Source of the DNA: Streptomyces sp. SCSIO 75703
Lineage (GTDB): Bacteria; Actinomycetota; Actinomycetes; Streptomycetales; Streptomycetaceae
Direction: 5' to 3'
DNA: 64,000 bases
NCBI RefSeq assembly: GCF_036607905.1
Contig: NZ_CP144555.1
Coordinates: 5,890,001 to 5,954,000 of the forward strand
Shown here: in pieces, positions 49,300 through 58,423 of the stretch
Position numbering within the stretch: the stretch's first letter is position 1
How the letters are laid out: each line of letters begins with the position of its first letter
Made by a program: the position numbers and the translations under genes
The notes under the pieces: model-generated
The model's database searches: none
Seen by the model: only the letters and a program-made list of their open reading frames with translations
What the model was told of the DNA's origin: nothing

Positions 49300-50685
49300 A
49301 TGTCCGCCACGGCATCGGCCCCTCACTCGGACAGCACGGCCTCCGGGACCCGCAACGATCCCAGGAAGGCCGCGATCTCGGGCTTCCTGGGCAGCACCCT
49401 GGAGTACTACGACTTCTTCATCTACGGCTCGGCCGCCGCGCTGGTGTTCGGCAAGGTCTTCTTCCCCGACGCCGGGGCCACCGGGGCCCTGTTGTCCATC
49501 GCCACCCTGGGCGTCGCCTACGTGGCCCGCCCACTCGGCGCGCTGCTCTTCGGGCACATAGGCGACCGGCTCGGCCGCCGCGACACCCTGATGATCACGC
49601 TGCTGCTGATGGGCTGCTCGACCTTCCTGATCGGCTGCCTGCCCAACTACGAACAGATCGGTGTCACCGCGCCGATCCTCCTGGTCGCACTGCGGCTGCT
49701 CCAGGGACTCTCCGCCGGCGGGGAGTCCCCCGGGGCGAGTTCCCTGACCGTCGAGCACGCCCCAGACCGGCGCAGGGCGTTCTACACCAGCTTCACGATG
49801 AGCGGGATCATGTTCGGGATCGTCGTCTCGAGCCTGGTGTTCATCCCGGTCGCCGCCCTGCCGGAGGACCAACTCCTCAGCTGGGGCTGGCGGATCCCGT
49901 TCTGGCTGAGCATCGCGGTCACCGCGCTCGCCTACTTCCTGCGCCGCTCGCTGCACGAGCCGGAGGTCTTCGCCGAACTGCAGGAAAGCGCCGAGACCGC
50001 CAAGGCGCCCGTGGTCGAACTGTTCCGCCACCACTGGGTCACGGTGCTGCGGGTCGCGGTCTGCGCCTCCTTCGCCATGGTCAACACCATCGTCAACGTC
50101 TTCGCCCTCGCCTACGCCACCGAGGTCGCCGGAATCTCCAAGGCCACCATGCTGGCGGTCATCTCGGTGGCCAACGGCGCCGCCGTCCTCACCCAGCCCG
50201 TCTACGGGCTCATCGCCGACCGCATCGGGCGCAAACCGGTCTTCGTCACCGGCCTGATCGGCGTCGGCGTCATGGTGTTCGTGTTCTTCCACGCCATCGG
50301 CACCCAGAACGTCCCCTGGATCTACGTCTCCGCCGTCGTGCTGATCGGCCTCTGTTACGCCGCGCCCAACGGGGTCTACCCCGCCTACTTCCCCGAGCAG
50401 TTCCCGGCCCGGGTCCGCTACAGCGGCATGGCCATCGGCCTCATGGTCGGCCTGCTCGCGGCCGGCTTCACCCCGCTGCTCGCCACGGCCATCACCTCCG
50501 GAGACCAGGCCAACTGGACGCCGGTCGCCTGGCTGTGCGCCGGCTTCGCCCTCGCCTCGGCCCTCGCCGCCCTGACCGGCCCGGAAACCTTCCGCACCCC
50601 CACCGCCCTGCTCGGCGAACGCCGACCCGCGGAGCCGGCCGCGACCGCGCCCTGCCTGCGGGCCGAAACCTCCGAGGCGCTGTGA
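49300..50685 (+). CDS. MHS-family MFS transporter (shikimate/organic-acid type)
   Basis: A 461-residue, 12-helix secondary transporter. The MHS branch is evident from ISGFLGSTLEYYDFFIYGSAAAL near residue 27, the loop motif GHIGDRLGRRDTLM near 85, LRLLQGLSAGGESPGASSL near 130, and the second-half loop GLIADRIGRKPVF near 305. MHS members import compounds such as shikimate, alpha-ketoglutarate, proline/betaine and citrate by proton symport. With a shikimate-dehydrogenase homologue in the same operon, a shikimate- or quinate-like acid is the best guess. ATG 49300 follows AAAGGAG. Its stop overlaps the next start (GTGA). Confidence 0.92.
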   Translation: MSATASAPHSDSTASGTRNDPRKAAISGFLGSTLEYYDFFIYGSAAALVFGKVFFPDAGATGALLSIATLGVAYVARPLGALLFGHIGDRLGRRDTLMITLLLMGCSTFLIGCLPNYEQIGVTAPILLVALRLLQGLSAGGESPGASSLTVEHAPDRRRAFYTSFTMSGIMFGIVVSSLVFIPVAALPEDQLLSWGWRIPFWLSIAVTALAYFLRRSLHEPEVFAELQESAETAKAPVVELFRHHWVTVLRVAVCASFAMVNTIVNVFALAYATEVAGISKATMLAVISVANGAAVLTQPVYGLIADRIGRKPVFVTGLIGVGVMVFVFFHAIGTQNVPWIYVSAVVLIGLCYAAPNGVYPAYFPEQFPARVRYSGMAIGLMVGLLAAGFTPLLATAITSGDQANWTPVAWLCAGFALASALAALTGPETFRTPTALLGERRPAEPAATAPCLRAETSEAL

Positions 50686-51764
50686 AGCGGGCCGTACTGC
50701 GCGCGGGCGTGATCGGATGCGGCAACGTCGCGGGCAACCACGCCGCCGCCTACCGTGACCTGCCCGGCGTCGAACTCGTGGCCTGCGCCGACGTCGACCC
50801 GGACCGGGCCGGCCGGTTCGCCGTCCGCCACGGTGCCGCGGCGAGCGGCCCCGACGACCTCTTCGACCACGGACTGGACCTCGTCAGCGTCTGCACACCG
50901 CACCCCACGCACGAGGCCGTCGTCACCCGGGCCGCCGCGCACGGGGCGCACGTGCTGTGCGAGAAGCCGATCGCCACCGAACTCGGCGCCGCCGCCCGGA
51001 TGGTGGCCGCCTGCGAGGCGGCCGGAGTGCGGCTCGGGGTGGCGTTCCAGCGGCGGTTCTGGCCCGCCGCCCGGCGGATCCGCGCGGCGATCGACGACGG
51101 CACCCTGGGCGTGCCCGTCCTCGGCCACACCTCGGTCCTGCTGCACCGCGACACGTCGTACTACACGGCCGACGCCTGGCGCGGCTCCCGGGCGGCGGAC
51201 GGCGGCGGAGTCCTGATGACCCAGGCCATCCACAACATCGACCTGCTCCAGTGGTACATGGGCGAGGCCGTCGAGGTGAGCGCCGCACACGCCGCGTTCC
51301 GGCACGGCGAGGCGACCGAGGCCGAGGACACCGCCGTCGCGACCGTGCGGTTCGCCTCCGGCGGCCTGGCCACGCTCGCTGCGTCCACGGCGCTCACCCC
51401 GGGCCTGGGCACCCGCGTACTGGTCTCCGGACGCACGGGGGCGAGCGCGGGCCTCACCGAGTACCCGGAGGGCACCGAGGCCCGGATCGACCTGTGGGCC
51501 GTCCCCGGCGCCGAGACGTCCGCACCCCCCTTCGGCACCGGCCTCGCCGCCGACCCGCCGCTGTCCCGGATCAACGGCGCCCTCGCCCCCTTCCACACCC
51601 TGCTCATCGAGGAGTTCACCGACGCCGTCCGGCAGGGCCGCGAACCCGCGGTCACCGGGCGCGAGGCCGCCAAGTCCCTCGCCATCCTCACCGCCGCGTA
51701 CGCCTCGGCCGCGTCCGGCCGTCCCGAGCCTGTCCCCGCCCCGCACGAGGAGACCACCGCATGA
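50682..51764 (+). CDS. Gfo/Idh/MocA-family oxidoreductase
   Basis: A 360-residue NAD(P)-dependent oxidoreductase. N-terminal Rossmann domain: RAGVIGCGNVAGNHAAAYRDLPGVELVACADVD (residues 6-38) and the EKPIA motif (HVLCEKPIATELG near 90) with its catalytic Lys. The C-terminal domain contains GGGVLMTQAIHNIDLLQWYMG near 180, with the His/Asp that bind substrate. Members oxidise or reduce cyclitols, sugars and related polyols, such as inositols. GTG 50682 overlaps the transporter stop; ATGA links it to the next gene. Confidence 0.92.
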   Translation: MKRAVLRAGVIGCGNVAGNHAAAYRDLPGVELVACADVDPDRAGRFAVRHGAAASGPDDLFDHGLDLVSVCTPHPTHEAVVTRAAAHGAHVLCEKPIATELGAAARMVAACEAAGVRLGVAFQRRFWPAARRIRAAIDDGTLGVPVLGHTSVLLHRDTSYYTADAWRGSRAADGGGVLMTQAIHNIDLLQWYMGEAVEVSAAHAAFRHGEATEAEDTAVATVRFASGGLATLAASTALTPGLGTRVLVSGRTGASAGLTEYPEGTEARIDLWAVPGAETSAPPFGTGLAADPPLSRINGALAPFHTLLIEEFTDAVRQGREPAVTGREAAKSLAILTAAYASAASGRPEPVPAPHEETTA

Positions 51765-52612
51765 CCCCCATCGGGCTCGCCCACCTGACCCTGCTACGGC
51801 TCACTCCCCCCGAACTCGTCACCACCGCGGCGGCATCCGGATACGACTTCGTCGGCATCCGGGTCAACGCGGCCACCGAGGGCGAGGACCAGTACCCCAT
51901 GGAGCCCGGCTCGCCGATGTCCCGCGAGACGCTCCGGCGCCTGGACGACACCGGCCTGCGCGTCCACGACGTGGAGTTCCTGACCCTGGGCCCGGACACC
52001 GGCCCCGGCCACTGGCGGCCCGCACTCGACGCCGGCGCGGCGCTCGGAGCCCGCACCGTCAGCGTCGTCGGCGCCGACCCGGACCGGCGGCGCCTGACCG
52101 ACACCCTCGCCGCACTGACCACCGACGCCGCCGCCCTCGGCATCCGTCCCACCCTGGAGCCCATCAGCTACCAGCCGGTCAGCACCGTCGCCGAGGCGGC
52201 CGAGATCGCCGCGGCGGCCGGCGCGGCCGTACTCCTGGACGCCCTCCACCTCCAGCGCGGCGGCAGCTCGCTCGACGACGTCCGCGGACTCGCACCCCAC
52301 CTCGTCCCGTGCCTGCAACTGTGCGACGGCCCGCTCCGCGCACCCGACCACCTCGACCTCCCCGCGGAACTCCCCCTCGGCATGAAGGCCGACGGCTCGG
52401 TCCTGCAGGCCGAGGCCCGGGTCCAGCGACAGCTCATCGGAGACGGCGAGCTGCCGCTGACCGAGCTGATCGCCGCGGCCCCCGCCGGAACCCCCCTCAG
52501 CATCGAGGTCCCCCACGCCACGATGCAGTCCCGCCTCACCTCCCTCGACTACGCGCGGCGCAACCTGACGAGCCTGCGCGACCTCCTGACCGCGGTGAAC
52601 ACCCATGCCTGA
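51761..52612 (+). CDS. Xylose-isomerase-like TIM-barrel protein
   Basis: A 283-residue sugar-phosphate isomerase/epimerase (AP-endonuclease-2 family) TIM barrel. Likely metal ligands are Glu in RPTLEPISYQPV near residue 128, Asp/His in VLLDALHLQRGG near 163, and Glu in LSIEVPHATMQSR near 250. The family includes hydroxypyruvate isomerases, inositol enzymes and AsbF/QuiC-type 3-dehydroshikimate dehydratases. Beside a shikimate dehydrogenase homologue, the dehydratase option is attractive but unproven. ATG 51761 overlaps the previous stop and its own end overlaps the next start by eight bases. Confidence 0.87.
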   Translation: MTPIGLAHLTLLRLTPPELVTTAAASGYDFVGIRVNAATEGEDQYPMEPGSPMSRETLRRLDDTGLRVHDVEFLTLGPDTGPGHWRPALDAGAALGARTVSVVGADPDRRRLTDTLAALTTDAAALGIRPTLEPISYQPVSTVAEAAEIAAAAGAAVLLDALHLQRGGSSLDDVRGLAPHLVPCLQLCDGPLRAPDHLDLPAELPLGMKADGSVLQAEARVQRQLIGDGELPLTELIAAAPAGTPLSIEVPHATMQSRLTSLDYARRNLTSLRDLLTAVNTHA

Positions 52613-53480
52613 CACCCCCGCCACCCCCCGCCACCGGGTCGCCCTGGTCGGCGCGGACATCGGCGGATCGCTCTCGCCCGCCCTGCACGAGCGGGAAGCC
52701 GCCGCCCTCGGACTCGACTACACCTACACCCTGCTCGACCTCGACCGGCTGCCACCCGGATGGCGCCTGCGCCACGCCGTCCGGCAGGGCGTGACCGGCT
52801 TCAACGTCACCCACCCGGTGAAGCAGGCCGTGATCGGCCAACTGGACGACCTCTCACCCGACGCGCGCACCCTCGGCGCGGTGAACACGGTCTTTGTCAG
52901 CGACGGCCGGCTCACCGGCCACAACACCGACCACAGCGGATTTCTCGCCGGATTGCGCGCGGGCCTGCCCGGTGCCCGGCTCGGCCGCGCCGTCGTGGTC
53001 GGCGCCGGGGGAGCCGGCTCCGCCGTCGCCTACGCCCTCGCGGGCGCCGGCGCGGCGGTCGAGATCGCCGACGCGGACACCGGACGCGCCGTCGCCCTGG
53101 CCGCGAGGATGACGTCCGCCTTCCCGGCCGGCGAGATCACGAGCCTGCCCGCGGAGCGGATCCCCACCGCGCTCACCCGCGCCGACGGCATCGTCAACGC
53201 CACCCCGATCGGCATGACCGGCCACCCCGGCCTGCCCTTCGGCACCGGTGCGCTCACCCCCCGCCACTGGGTCGCCGACGTCGTCTACCGGCCCCTGGAA
53301 ACGGCCCTGCTGACGGCCGCCCGTGCGGCGGGCTGCCGGGTGCTGGACGGCGGCGCGATGCTCGTCGCCCAGGCCGCCCGGACCCTCGCCCTGCTCACCG
53401 GCGCCACCCCCGACCTCGACCGCATGCGGGAGCACCTGTCGGCTCTCACCACCCCCGGGAGGGAACCGATCCATGACTGA
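52605..53480 (+). CDS. Shikimate/quinate dehydrogenase-like protein
   Basis: A 291-residue AroE-family enzyme. Substrate domain: GGSLSPALHEREAAALGLDYTY near residue 18 and GFNVTHPVKQAV near 64 with the catalytic Lys; the catalytic Asp is in GHNTDHSGF near 106. The nucleotide loop is VVVGAGGAGSAVAYAL near 127 with ADADTG at the end of strand 2, where Asp suggests NAD rather than NADP, as in catabolic quinate/shikimate dehydrogenases. Being in a LysR-controlled operon with a transporter, it is probably catabolic rather than the biosynthetic aroE. Confidence 0.9.
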   Translation: MPDTPATPRHRVALVGADIGGSLSPALHEREAAALGLDYTYTLLDLDRLPPGWRLRHAVRQGVTGFNVTHPVKQAVIGQLDDLSPDARTLGAVNTVFVSDGRLTGHNTDHSGFLAGLRAGLPGARLGRAVVVGAGGAGSAVAYALAGAGAAVEIADADTGRAVALAARMTSAFPAGEITSLPAERIPTALTRADGIVNATPIGMTGHPGLPFGTGALTPRHWVADVVYRPLETALLTAARAAGCRVLDGGAMLVAQAARTLALLTGATPDLDRMREHLSALTTPGREPIHD

Positions 53481-55194
53481 CCACGACGGGAACCCGCACC
53501 ACGAGGTCGACCTCCTCGTCCTCGGCTCCGGCGCGGGCGGCATGGGCGCGGCGGTCGTCGGCGCCCAGGAGGGACTGTCCGTCCTGGTGCTGGAGAAGAG
53601 CGAGTGGCTCGGCGGCACCACCGCCTACTCCGCCGGCACCTGCTGGATCCCCGGTCACCGGTACCAGCGGGACCCCGCCGCGGACGCCGCCGCCGCGAGC
53701 GGCTACCTCGACGCCCTCGTCGGCGACCGCGCCCCCCGCGAGCTGCGCGAGGCCTACCTCGCGCACGGACCCGCCATGGTCGACTACCTGGACCGGATCG
53801 GCGTCGGCTTCTGGCACTCCAAGACCGTCGTCGACTACCACCCCGAGGTCGCCGGCTCCGGCACCGGCCGCGCGCTCGAACCGCACACCTTCGACGGCCG
53901 CAGGCTCGGCAGGGCACGCTTCGGCAGGATCCGCCGCCCCGTCCCGGAGTTCGCCCTCTTCCACGGCACCCTCATGGTCCGCCGCCCCGAGGTCAACCAG
54001 CTCCTGGCCGTCTTCGACGGATCCGTGCGCGGCCTGGGCGTCGCCGCGCGCCTCGGCGCCCGCTGGGCCGCGGACCGCCTCCGGTACCCGCGGGGCACCC
54101 GGCTGGCCATGGGGAACGCGCTCGTCGCGAACCTCTACCACAAGCTCCTGCAACGCTCCGGCGACGTCTGGTTCACCGCGCGCACCACGGAACTCGTCAC
54201 CGACCGTACCGGCCGCGTCGTCGGCGCGGTCGTCTCGCACCGCGGCCGCACGGTCCGGGTGACCGCCCGCCGCGGTGTCGTCCTGGCCGCCGGGGGATTC
54301 TCCGCCAGCCCGGAGCTGCGCGACCGGTACCTGCCGCGGCCCACCCCCCAGTTCACCCGCGCCGTCGAGGGAGCCACCGGCGACACCCTGGCCCTCGCCC
54401 GCGCCGTCGGCGGCGCGCTCGGGGAACCCCGGGACGACAACGCCCTGTGGTTCCCCAGCTCCATCGGCCGCCGCCCGGACGGCTCCACCGCCGTCTTCCC
54501 GCACATCTGGGACCGGGCCAAGCCCGGCATCATCGCGGTCAACGCCGCCGGCCGCCGGTTCGTCGACGAGTCGGTCTCCTACCACCGCTTCACCCGGGCG
54601 ATGTACGACTCGCACACATCGGTGCCGTCCGTCCCGGCCTGGCTCGTCATCGACTCAGCGAGCCTGGCCAAGTACGGGCTCGGCATGATCCGTCCGCACC
54701 TTCCCCAGGCCAGGCTCAAGCGGTACGCCGACACCGGATATCTGCACACCGGCCGCACGCTCCGCGAACTCGCCGCCTCCATCGGCGTCGACCCCGACGG
54801 CCTGGAACGCACCGTGTCCGACACGAACCGCTCCGCCCGCACGGGCGTCGACGAGGAGTTCGGCAAGGGCCGCAGCCCCTTCGGCCACCAGTACGGCGAC
54901 CCCGACCACACCCCCAACGCCAACCTCGGCCCGATCGAGAAGCCCCCCTTCCACGCGATCGCCGTCGTCCCCACCCCCCTGGCCACCGCCCTCGGCCTGC
55001 GGACCAACCCCGACGCCCAGGTCCTGGACGACCGGGGCGCGCCGGTCGACGGCCTCTACGCCTGCGGCAACGACGCGAACTCGATCATGGCATCGGAGTA
55101 CCCCGGAGCCGGCTGCCAGGTCGGCGCCGGCCTGACCTTCGGGTACCTGGCCGCCCGCCACGCCGCGCGCTCCGGAAACCGGCCTCGCCCCTGA
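53473..55194 (+). CDS. FAD-dependent KstD-like dehydrogenase (paralogue 2)
   Basis: A 573-residue flavoprotein related to 3-ketosteroid dehydrogenases. FAD motif DLLVLGSGAGGMGAAVVGAQEG at residues 13-34, then EKSEWLGGTTAYSAGTCWIPGH. The C-terminal active-site block is YACGNDANSIMASEYPGAGCQ near 540, keeping the Tyr-Pro-Gly-x-Gly seen in KstD enzymes. Conserved KPGIIAVNAAGRRFVDE near 350 lies at the substrate/FAD interface. ATG 53473 overlaps the AroE-like stop. Sequence is clearly distinct from the other two paralogues in the cluster, so each may act at a different step. Confidence 0.88.
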   Translation: MTDHDGNPHHEVDLLVLGSGAGGMGAAVVGAQEGLSVLVLEKSEWLGGTTAYSAGTCWIPGHRYQRDPAADAAAASGYLDALVGDRAPRELREAYLAHGPAMVDYLDRIGVGFWHSKTVVDYHPEVAGSGTGRALEPHTFDGRRLGRARFGRIRRPVPEFALFHGTLMVRRPEVNQLLAVFDGSVRGLGVAARLGARWAADRLRYPRGTRLAMGNALVANLYHKLLQRSGDVWFTARTTELVTDRTGRVVGAVVSHRGRTVRVTARRGVVLAAGGFSASPELRDRYLPRPTPQFTRAVEGATGDTLALARAVGGALGEPRDDNALWFPSSIGRRPDGSTAVFPHIWDRAKPGIIAVNAAGRRFVDESVSYHRFTRAMYDSHTSVPSVPAWLVIDSASLAKYGLGMIRPHLPQARLKRYADTGYLHTGRTLRELAASIGVDPDGLERTVSDTNRSARTGVDEEFGKGRSPFGHQYGDPDHTPNANLGPIEKPPFHAIAVVPTPLATALGLRTNPDAQVLDDRGAPVDGLYACGNDANSIMASEYPGAGCQVGAGLTFGYLAARHAARSGNRPRP

Positions 55195-55331
55195 CGCGCG
55201 GCCGTGCCGGGCGGCACGACCGCCCGGCGACCCCGGGCACCCCGCGCACGGCATCGCGCGGTCTCCGCCTTCCCCCCCCGGCCGCCCTGGTCCGACCAGG
55301 GGGCCTCACCACCGAGAAAGGGACGCACCCC

Positions 55332-55619
55332 GTGGCCACCTTCGCAGTCACCTACCTGTACGCCGAGGACTCGGCCCGTGCCCGGGACGAGCACCGGCCC
55401 GAGCACAAGGACTTCCTGGAGGGCGAGTACCACGCCGGCCGCCTGCGCGTCTCCGGACCGCTCGGCCCGGACGGCGTGCCCGGCGCCCTGCTGGTCTTCG
55501 AGGCCGGTTCGGCGGGCGAACTCGCCGCCCGGCTCGACCAGGACCCCTTCCACCGTGAGGGGCTGATCGCCGAGCGCACCATCCGCGCATGGCAGATCTT
55601 CTTCGGCGGTGTGCGGTGA
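55332..55619 (+). CDS. YciI-like small protein
   Basis: A 95-residue ferredoxin-fold protein of the YCII family: FAVTYLYAEDSARARDEHRP with the conserved His, EHKDFLEGEYHAGRLRVSGPLG, and DPFHREGLIAERTIRAWQIF. Relatives include muconolactone-isomerase-like and chloromuconolactone dehalogenase proteins that act in aromatic catabolism. GTG 55332 follows AAAGGGACG. It begins after a 137-bp gap from the flavoprotein, yet its stop overlaps the next gene (GTGA). Confidence 0.82.
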   Translation: MATFAVTYLYAEDSARARDEHRPEHKDFLEGEYHAGRLRVSGPLGPDGVPGALLVFEAGSAGELAARLDQDPFHREGLIAERTIRAWQIFFGGVR

Positions 55620-56734
55620 CCACCGTCGAGCCCGCGTCCACGGCCGCCCCGGAGGCCGCCGGCGCCCCCGTCGCCCCGCGACGCACCATGCGGGCCGCCT
55701 GCACGGTCGCCAGGGAGACGATCCGCTTCGAGGAGCGCCCCGTACCCGTCCCCGCGGCGGGAGAGGCACTGATTCGCGTCGAGACGGTCACCCTCTGCGG
55801 CACCGACCTGCACATCTGGGAGGACGACTACGCCACCGAACTGCCCATGGTGCAGGGGCACGAGTTCAGCGGCGTGATCGAGCAACTCCCCGAGCCGCAC
55901 CCCACCCTGGCGGTCGGCGACCGGGTCGCCGTCTCCCCGGTGCTCGCCTGCGGCCGCTGCCACGCCTGCTCCATAGGCCGTGAGAACGCCTGCGCACGGA
56001 TGTCCGTGTACGGCTGCTACGACGTGGAGGGCGCCCTCACCGAGCTGATGGCCATCCCCGTCACCAAGCTCTTCCGGGTCCCCGACGGCTTGCCCGCCCC
56101 TCTCGCCTCGCTGTGCGAACCGGCCGGCATCGCGATGCAGGCCGTCAACCGGGGCCGCCCCGTCGCGGGGGAGAAGGCCCTGGTCCTCGGCAGCGGCCCG
56201 ATCGGACTGCTGTGCACCCTGTACCTGACCTCGCTCGGCGTCGAGGTGACGGCCGCCGACACCGTGCCGGAACGCTGCGCCTTCGCCCGCGAGTTCGGGG
56301 CGGTGGACACCCTGCTGATCGACCCCGCCGTGCCGTTCCCCGACCCGCACCAGGCCGAGCGGATGGCCGCCTGGACCGGCGGACACGGGCCGTCGCTGGT
56401 CTTCGAGGCCACCGGTGTGCCGAGTTCGCTGAACAACGCCCTGCGAGCGGTGGCCACCGCGGGCCGCGTGGTCGCCGTCGGCATCTCCGACCGTGAGGTC
56501 ACCTTCTCCATGCGCACCCTGCCGGTGAAGGACATCGACCTGATCGGGAGCCGCAACAGCCAGGACCTGATCGGCGAGGCCGCCGAACTGCTCTCCCGGC
56601 ACAGACGGCAGGCCGAGACGCTGATCACCCACCGCTTCGCGTTCGACCGCGTCGGTGAGGCCTTCGAGACGATGCGCTCGCGCACCGAAACGGTCGGCAA
56701 GGTCGCCGTCGACATGCCGGGAGCCGCCCGGTGA
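55616..56734 (+). CDS. Zinc-dependent medium-chain alcohol dehydrogenase
   Basis: A 372-residue MDR enzyme. Catalytic zinc ligands: Cys in TLCGTDLHIWED near residue 61 and His/Glu in QGHEFSG near 83. The structural zinc lobe is CGRCHACSIGRENAC near 112. The Rossmann fingerprint is ALVLGSGPIGLLCTLYL near 190. The layout is like threonine, sorbitol or idonate dehydrogenases. It probably oxidises a ring or side-chain hydroxyl in the pathway. The first ~25 residues are an Ala/Pro-rich leader. GTG 55616 overlaps the YciI-like stop, and its own end overlaps the following GTG. Confidence 0.9.
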   Translation: MTTVEPASTAAPEAAGAPVAPRRTMRAACTVARETIRFEERPVPVPAAGEALIRVETVTLCGTDLHIWEDDYATELPMVQGHEFSGVIEQLPEPHPTLAVGDRVAVSPVLACGRCHACSIGRENACARMSVYGCYDVEGALTELMAIPVTKLFRVPDGLPAPLASLCEPAGIAMQAVNRGRPVAGEKALVLGSGPIGLLCTLYLTSLGVEVTAADTVPERCAFAREFGAVDTLLIDPAVPFPDPHQAERMAAWTGGHGPSLVFEATGVPSSLNNALRAVATAGRVVAVGISDREVTFSMRTLPVKDIDLIGSRNSQDLIGEAAELLSRHRRQAETLITHRFAFDRVGEAFETMRSRTETVGKVAVDMPGAAR

Positions 56735-58350
56735 TCACCACCCCGCTCGCGGACCTGCGCGACCACTACGACGTCACCGTGATCGGCAGCGGCGCGGCCG
56801 GCCTGGTGGCGGCCGCGCGCGCGGCCGACGCGGGCCTGTCCGTGCTCGTTCTGGAGAAGACCGCACGGCTGGGCGGCACCTCGGCGGCCGGCGGCGGCGT
56901 CATGTGGGCACCGTGCAACCCCCTGATGGAGAAGGCCGGTTACCCCGACAGCGGGGAAGCGGCGGCGCGCTACCTGCGGGCCGTCACCGAGGACCGGATG
57001 ACCGACGCCGAGATCGACTGGTACGTCACCACCTCGGCCGCCGCCGTCCGCTACCTCGACGAGCGCACGGAGGTCCGCCTCACCCCGCTCGCCCGCCCCG
57101 ACTACCACCCGGACCGGGCCGGCGCGGCCACCGGACGCGGTCTCGACAACGACCCGTTCGACCCGGCCCCGCACCCGGGGCTCGCCGAGGCCCTGCGGCC
57201 ACCGACGTACTTCCCCCTGATCAGCATGAACGAGCGGGACGCCCTCCAAGGCGCCCCCGTCGACCCGGAACTGCTCGCCGAGCGCCGGCGCTCCGGCGTC
57301 CGCACCATGGGCGGCGCCCTCGTGGGACGGCTCGTGGTCACGGTCCTCGGACGCGGCGTGACCCTCGCCGCCTCGGCCCGGGTCACCGGACTGGAACGCG
57401 GCGATGCGGGGTGGACGGTGACGGTGGGCGACGACACGGCGCGGCTGACGGCCGGCCGCGTCGTCCTCGCCTCCGGCGGCTTCGAGTGGAACCCGCGGCT
57501 GCGCGACGCCTACCTGCCGTTCCCGGTCACCCCGATCAGCCCGCCCGGGAACGAGGGCGACGGTCTGCTGCTGGGACTGACCGCGGGGGCCGCGGTCGGG
57601 GACATGACCGCCGTGTGGGGCGTCCCCGTGATCACCGCTCCCACGCAGCGGTACGACGGCCGTCCGTCGGGCCGCATGGGCAACGTGGAGCTGACCCTGC
57701 CCGGCTCCGTCACGGTCAACGCCCAGGGCCGGCGGTTCGTCAACGAGGCCACCAACTACCACGACCTCAACCGGGTCTTCGGCAACGCCGATCCGCGCGG
57801 TGGCCGACGTGCCAACACCCCGGCATGGCTCGTCTTCGACCGCTCGTACCTGGACAAGTACGCGGTCGCGGGCTCCACTCCGGGACTGCCCGAGGAGTGG
57901 ATGGTCACCGCCGACAGCCCCGCCGGCCTCGCCCGCGCCTGCGGTATCGACCCGGCCGGACTGGAGCGGACCCTCCAGCGTTTCAACGCGGACGCCCGTA
58001 ACGGCGTCGACACCGAGTTCGGGCGAGGCTCCAGCGAGCAGGACCGCCATCTGGGCGACCCGGCCAACACCCCCAACCCGTGTCTGGCGCCGGTGGAGAA
58101 GGCACCCTTCTACGCCGTACGCGTGCACGCCGGAGTGCTGGGCACCGCGGGTGGCCTGCGGACCGACCTCGACGGGCGGGTCCTGGACGGCCACGGACAG
58201 CCGATCGAGGGGCTGTACGCGGCCGGGAACTGCTCGGCGACGGTCTTCCACGACGCCTACCCCGGAGGGGGAGCCACCCTCGGTTCGGCCATCACCCGGG
58301 GCTTCGCCGTCGGCGAGCACCTGGCCGCCACCGTGCCCGTCACCGCGTGA
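56731..58350 (+). CDS. FAD-dependent KstD-like dehydrogenase (paralogue 3)
   Basis: A 539-residue flavoprotein of the same superfamily as paralogues 1 and 2. FAD motif VTVIGSGAAGLVAAARAADAG at residues 15-35, EKTARLGGTSAAGGGVMWAPCNPL following. The C-terminal block GLYAAGNCSATVFHDAYPGGGATLG retains the Tyr-Pro-Gly. VTVNAQGRRFVNEATNYHD near 330 aligns with the same region of paralogue 1. GTG 56731 overlaps the dehydrogenase stop. It ends the operon, followed by a bidirectional hairpin. Confidence 0.88.
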   Translation: MITTPLADLRDHYDVTVIGSGAAGLVAAARAADAGLSVLVLEKTARLGGTSAAGGGVMWAPCNPLMEKAGYPDSGEAAARYLRAVTEDRMTDAEIDWYVTTSAAAVRYLDERTEVRLTPLARPDYHPDRAGAATGRGLDNDPFDPAPHPGLAEALRPPTYFPLISMNERDALQGAPVDPELLAERRRSGVRTMGGALVGRLVVTVLGRGVTLAASARVTGLERGDAGWTVTVGDDTARLTAGRVVLASGGFEWNPRLRDAYLPFPVTPISPPGNEGDGLLLGLTAGAAVGDMTAVWGVPVITAPTQRYDGRPSGRMGNVELTLPGSVTVNAQGRRFVNEATNYHDLNRVFGNADPRGGRRANTPAWLVFDRSYLDKYAVAGSTPGLPEEWMVTADSPAGLARACGIDPAGLERTLQRFNADARNGVDTEFGRGSSEQDRHLGDPANTPNPCLAPVEKAPFYAVRVHAGVLGTAGGLRTDLDGRVLDGHGQPIEGLYAAGNCSATVFHDAYPGGGATLGSAITRGFAVGEHLAATVPVTA

Positions 58351-58371
58351 GAGGCGAGCCGGGGGGCGCCC

Positions 58372-58406
58372 GCGGCCCGGGACGCCCCGTGGGGGCCCCG
58401 GGCCGC
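58372..58406. terminator. Hairpin between convergent operons
   Basis: GCGGCCCGGG (58372-58381) pairs with CCCGGGCCGC (58397-58406), a perfect 10-bp stem with a 15-base loop. It starts 21 bases after the flavoprotein stop and ends 17 bases from the ferric-importer ATPase stop. Confidence 0.75.
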
Positions 58407-58423
58407 TGATGCCCTTCGACGCC

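Noticed and set aside
52605..53480. Biosynthetic aroE
   Set aside because: It sits in a LysR-controlled catabolic operon and has an Asp after strand 2 of the nucleotide domain, more like NAD-dependent catabolic enzymes.
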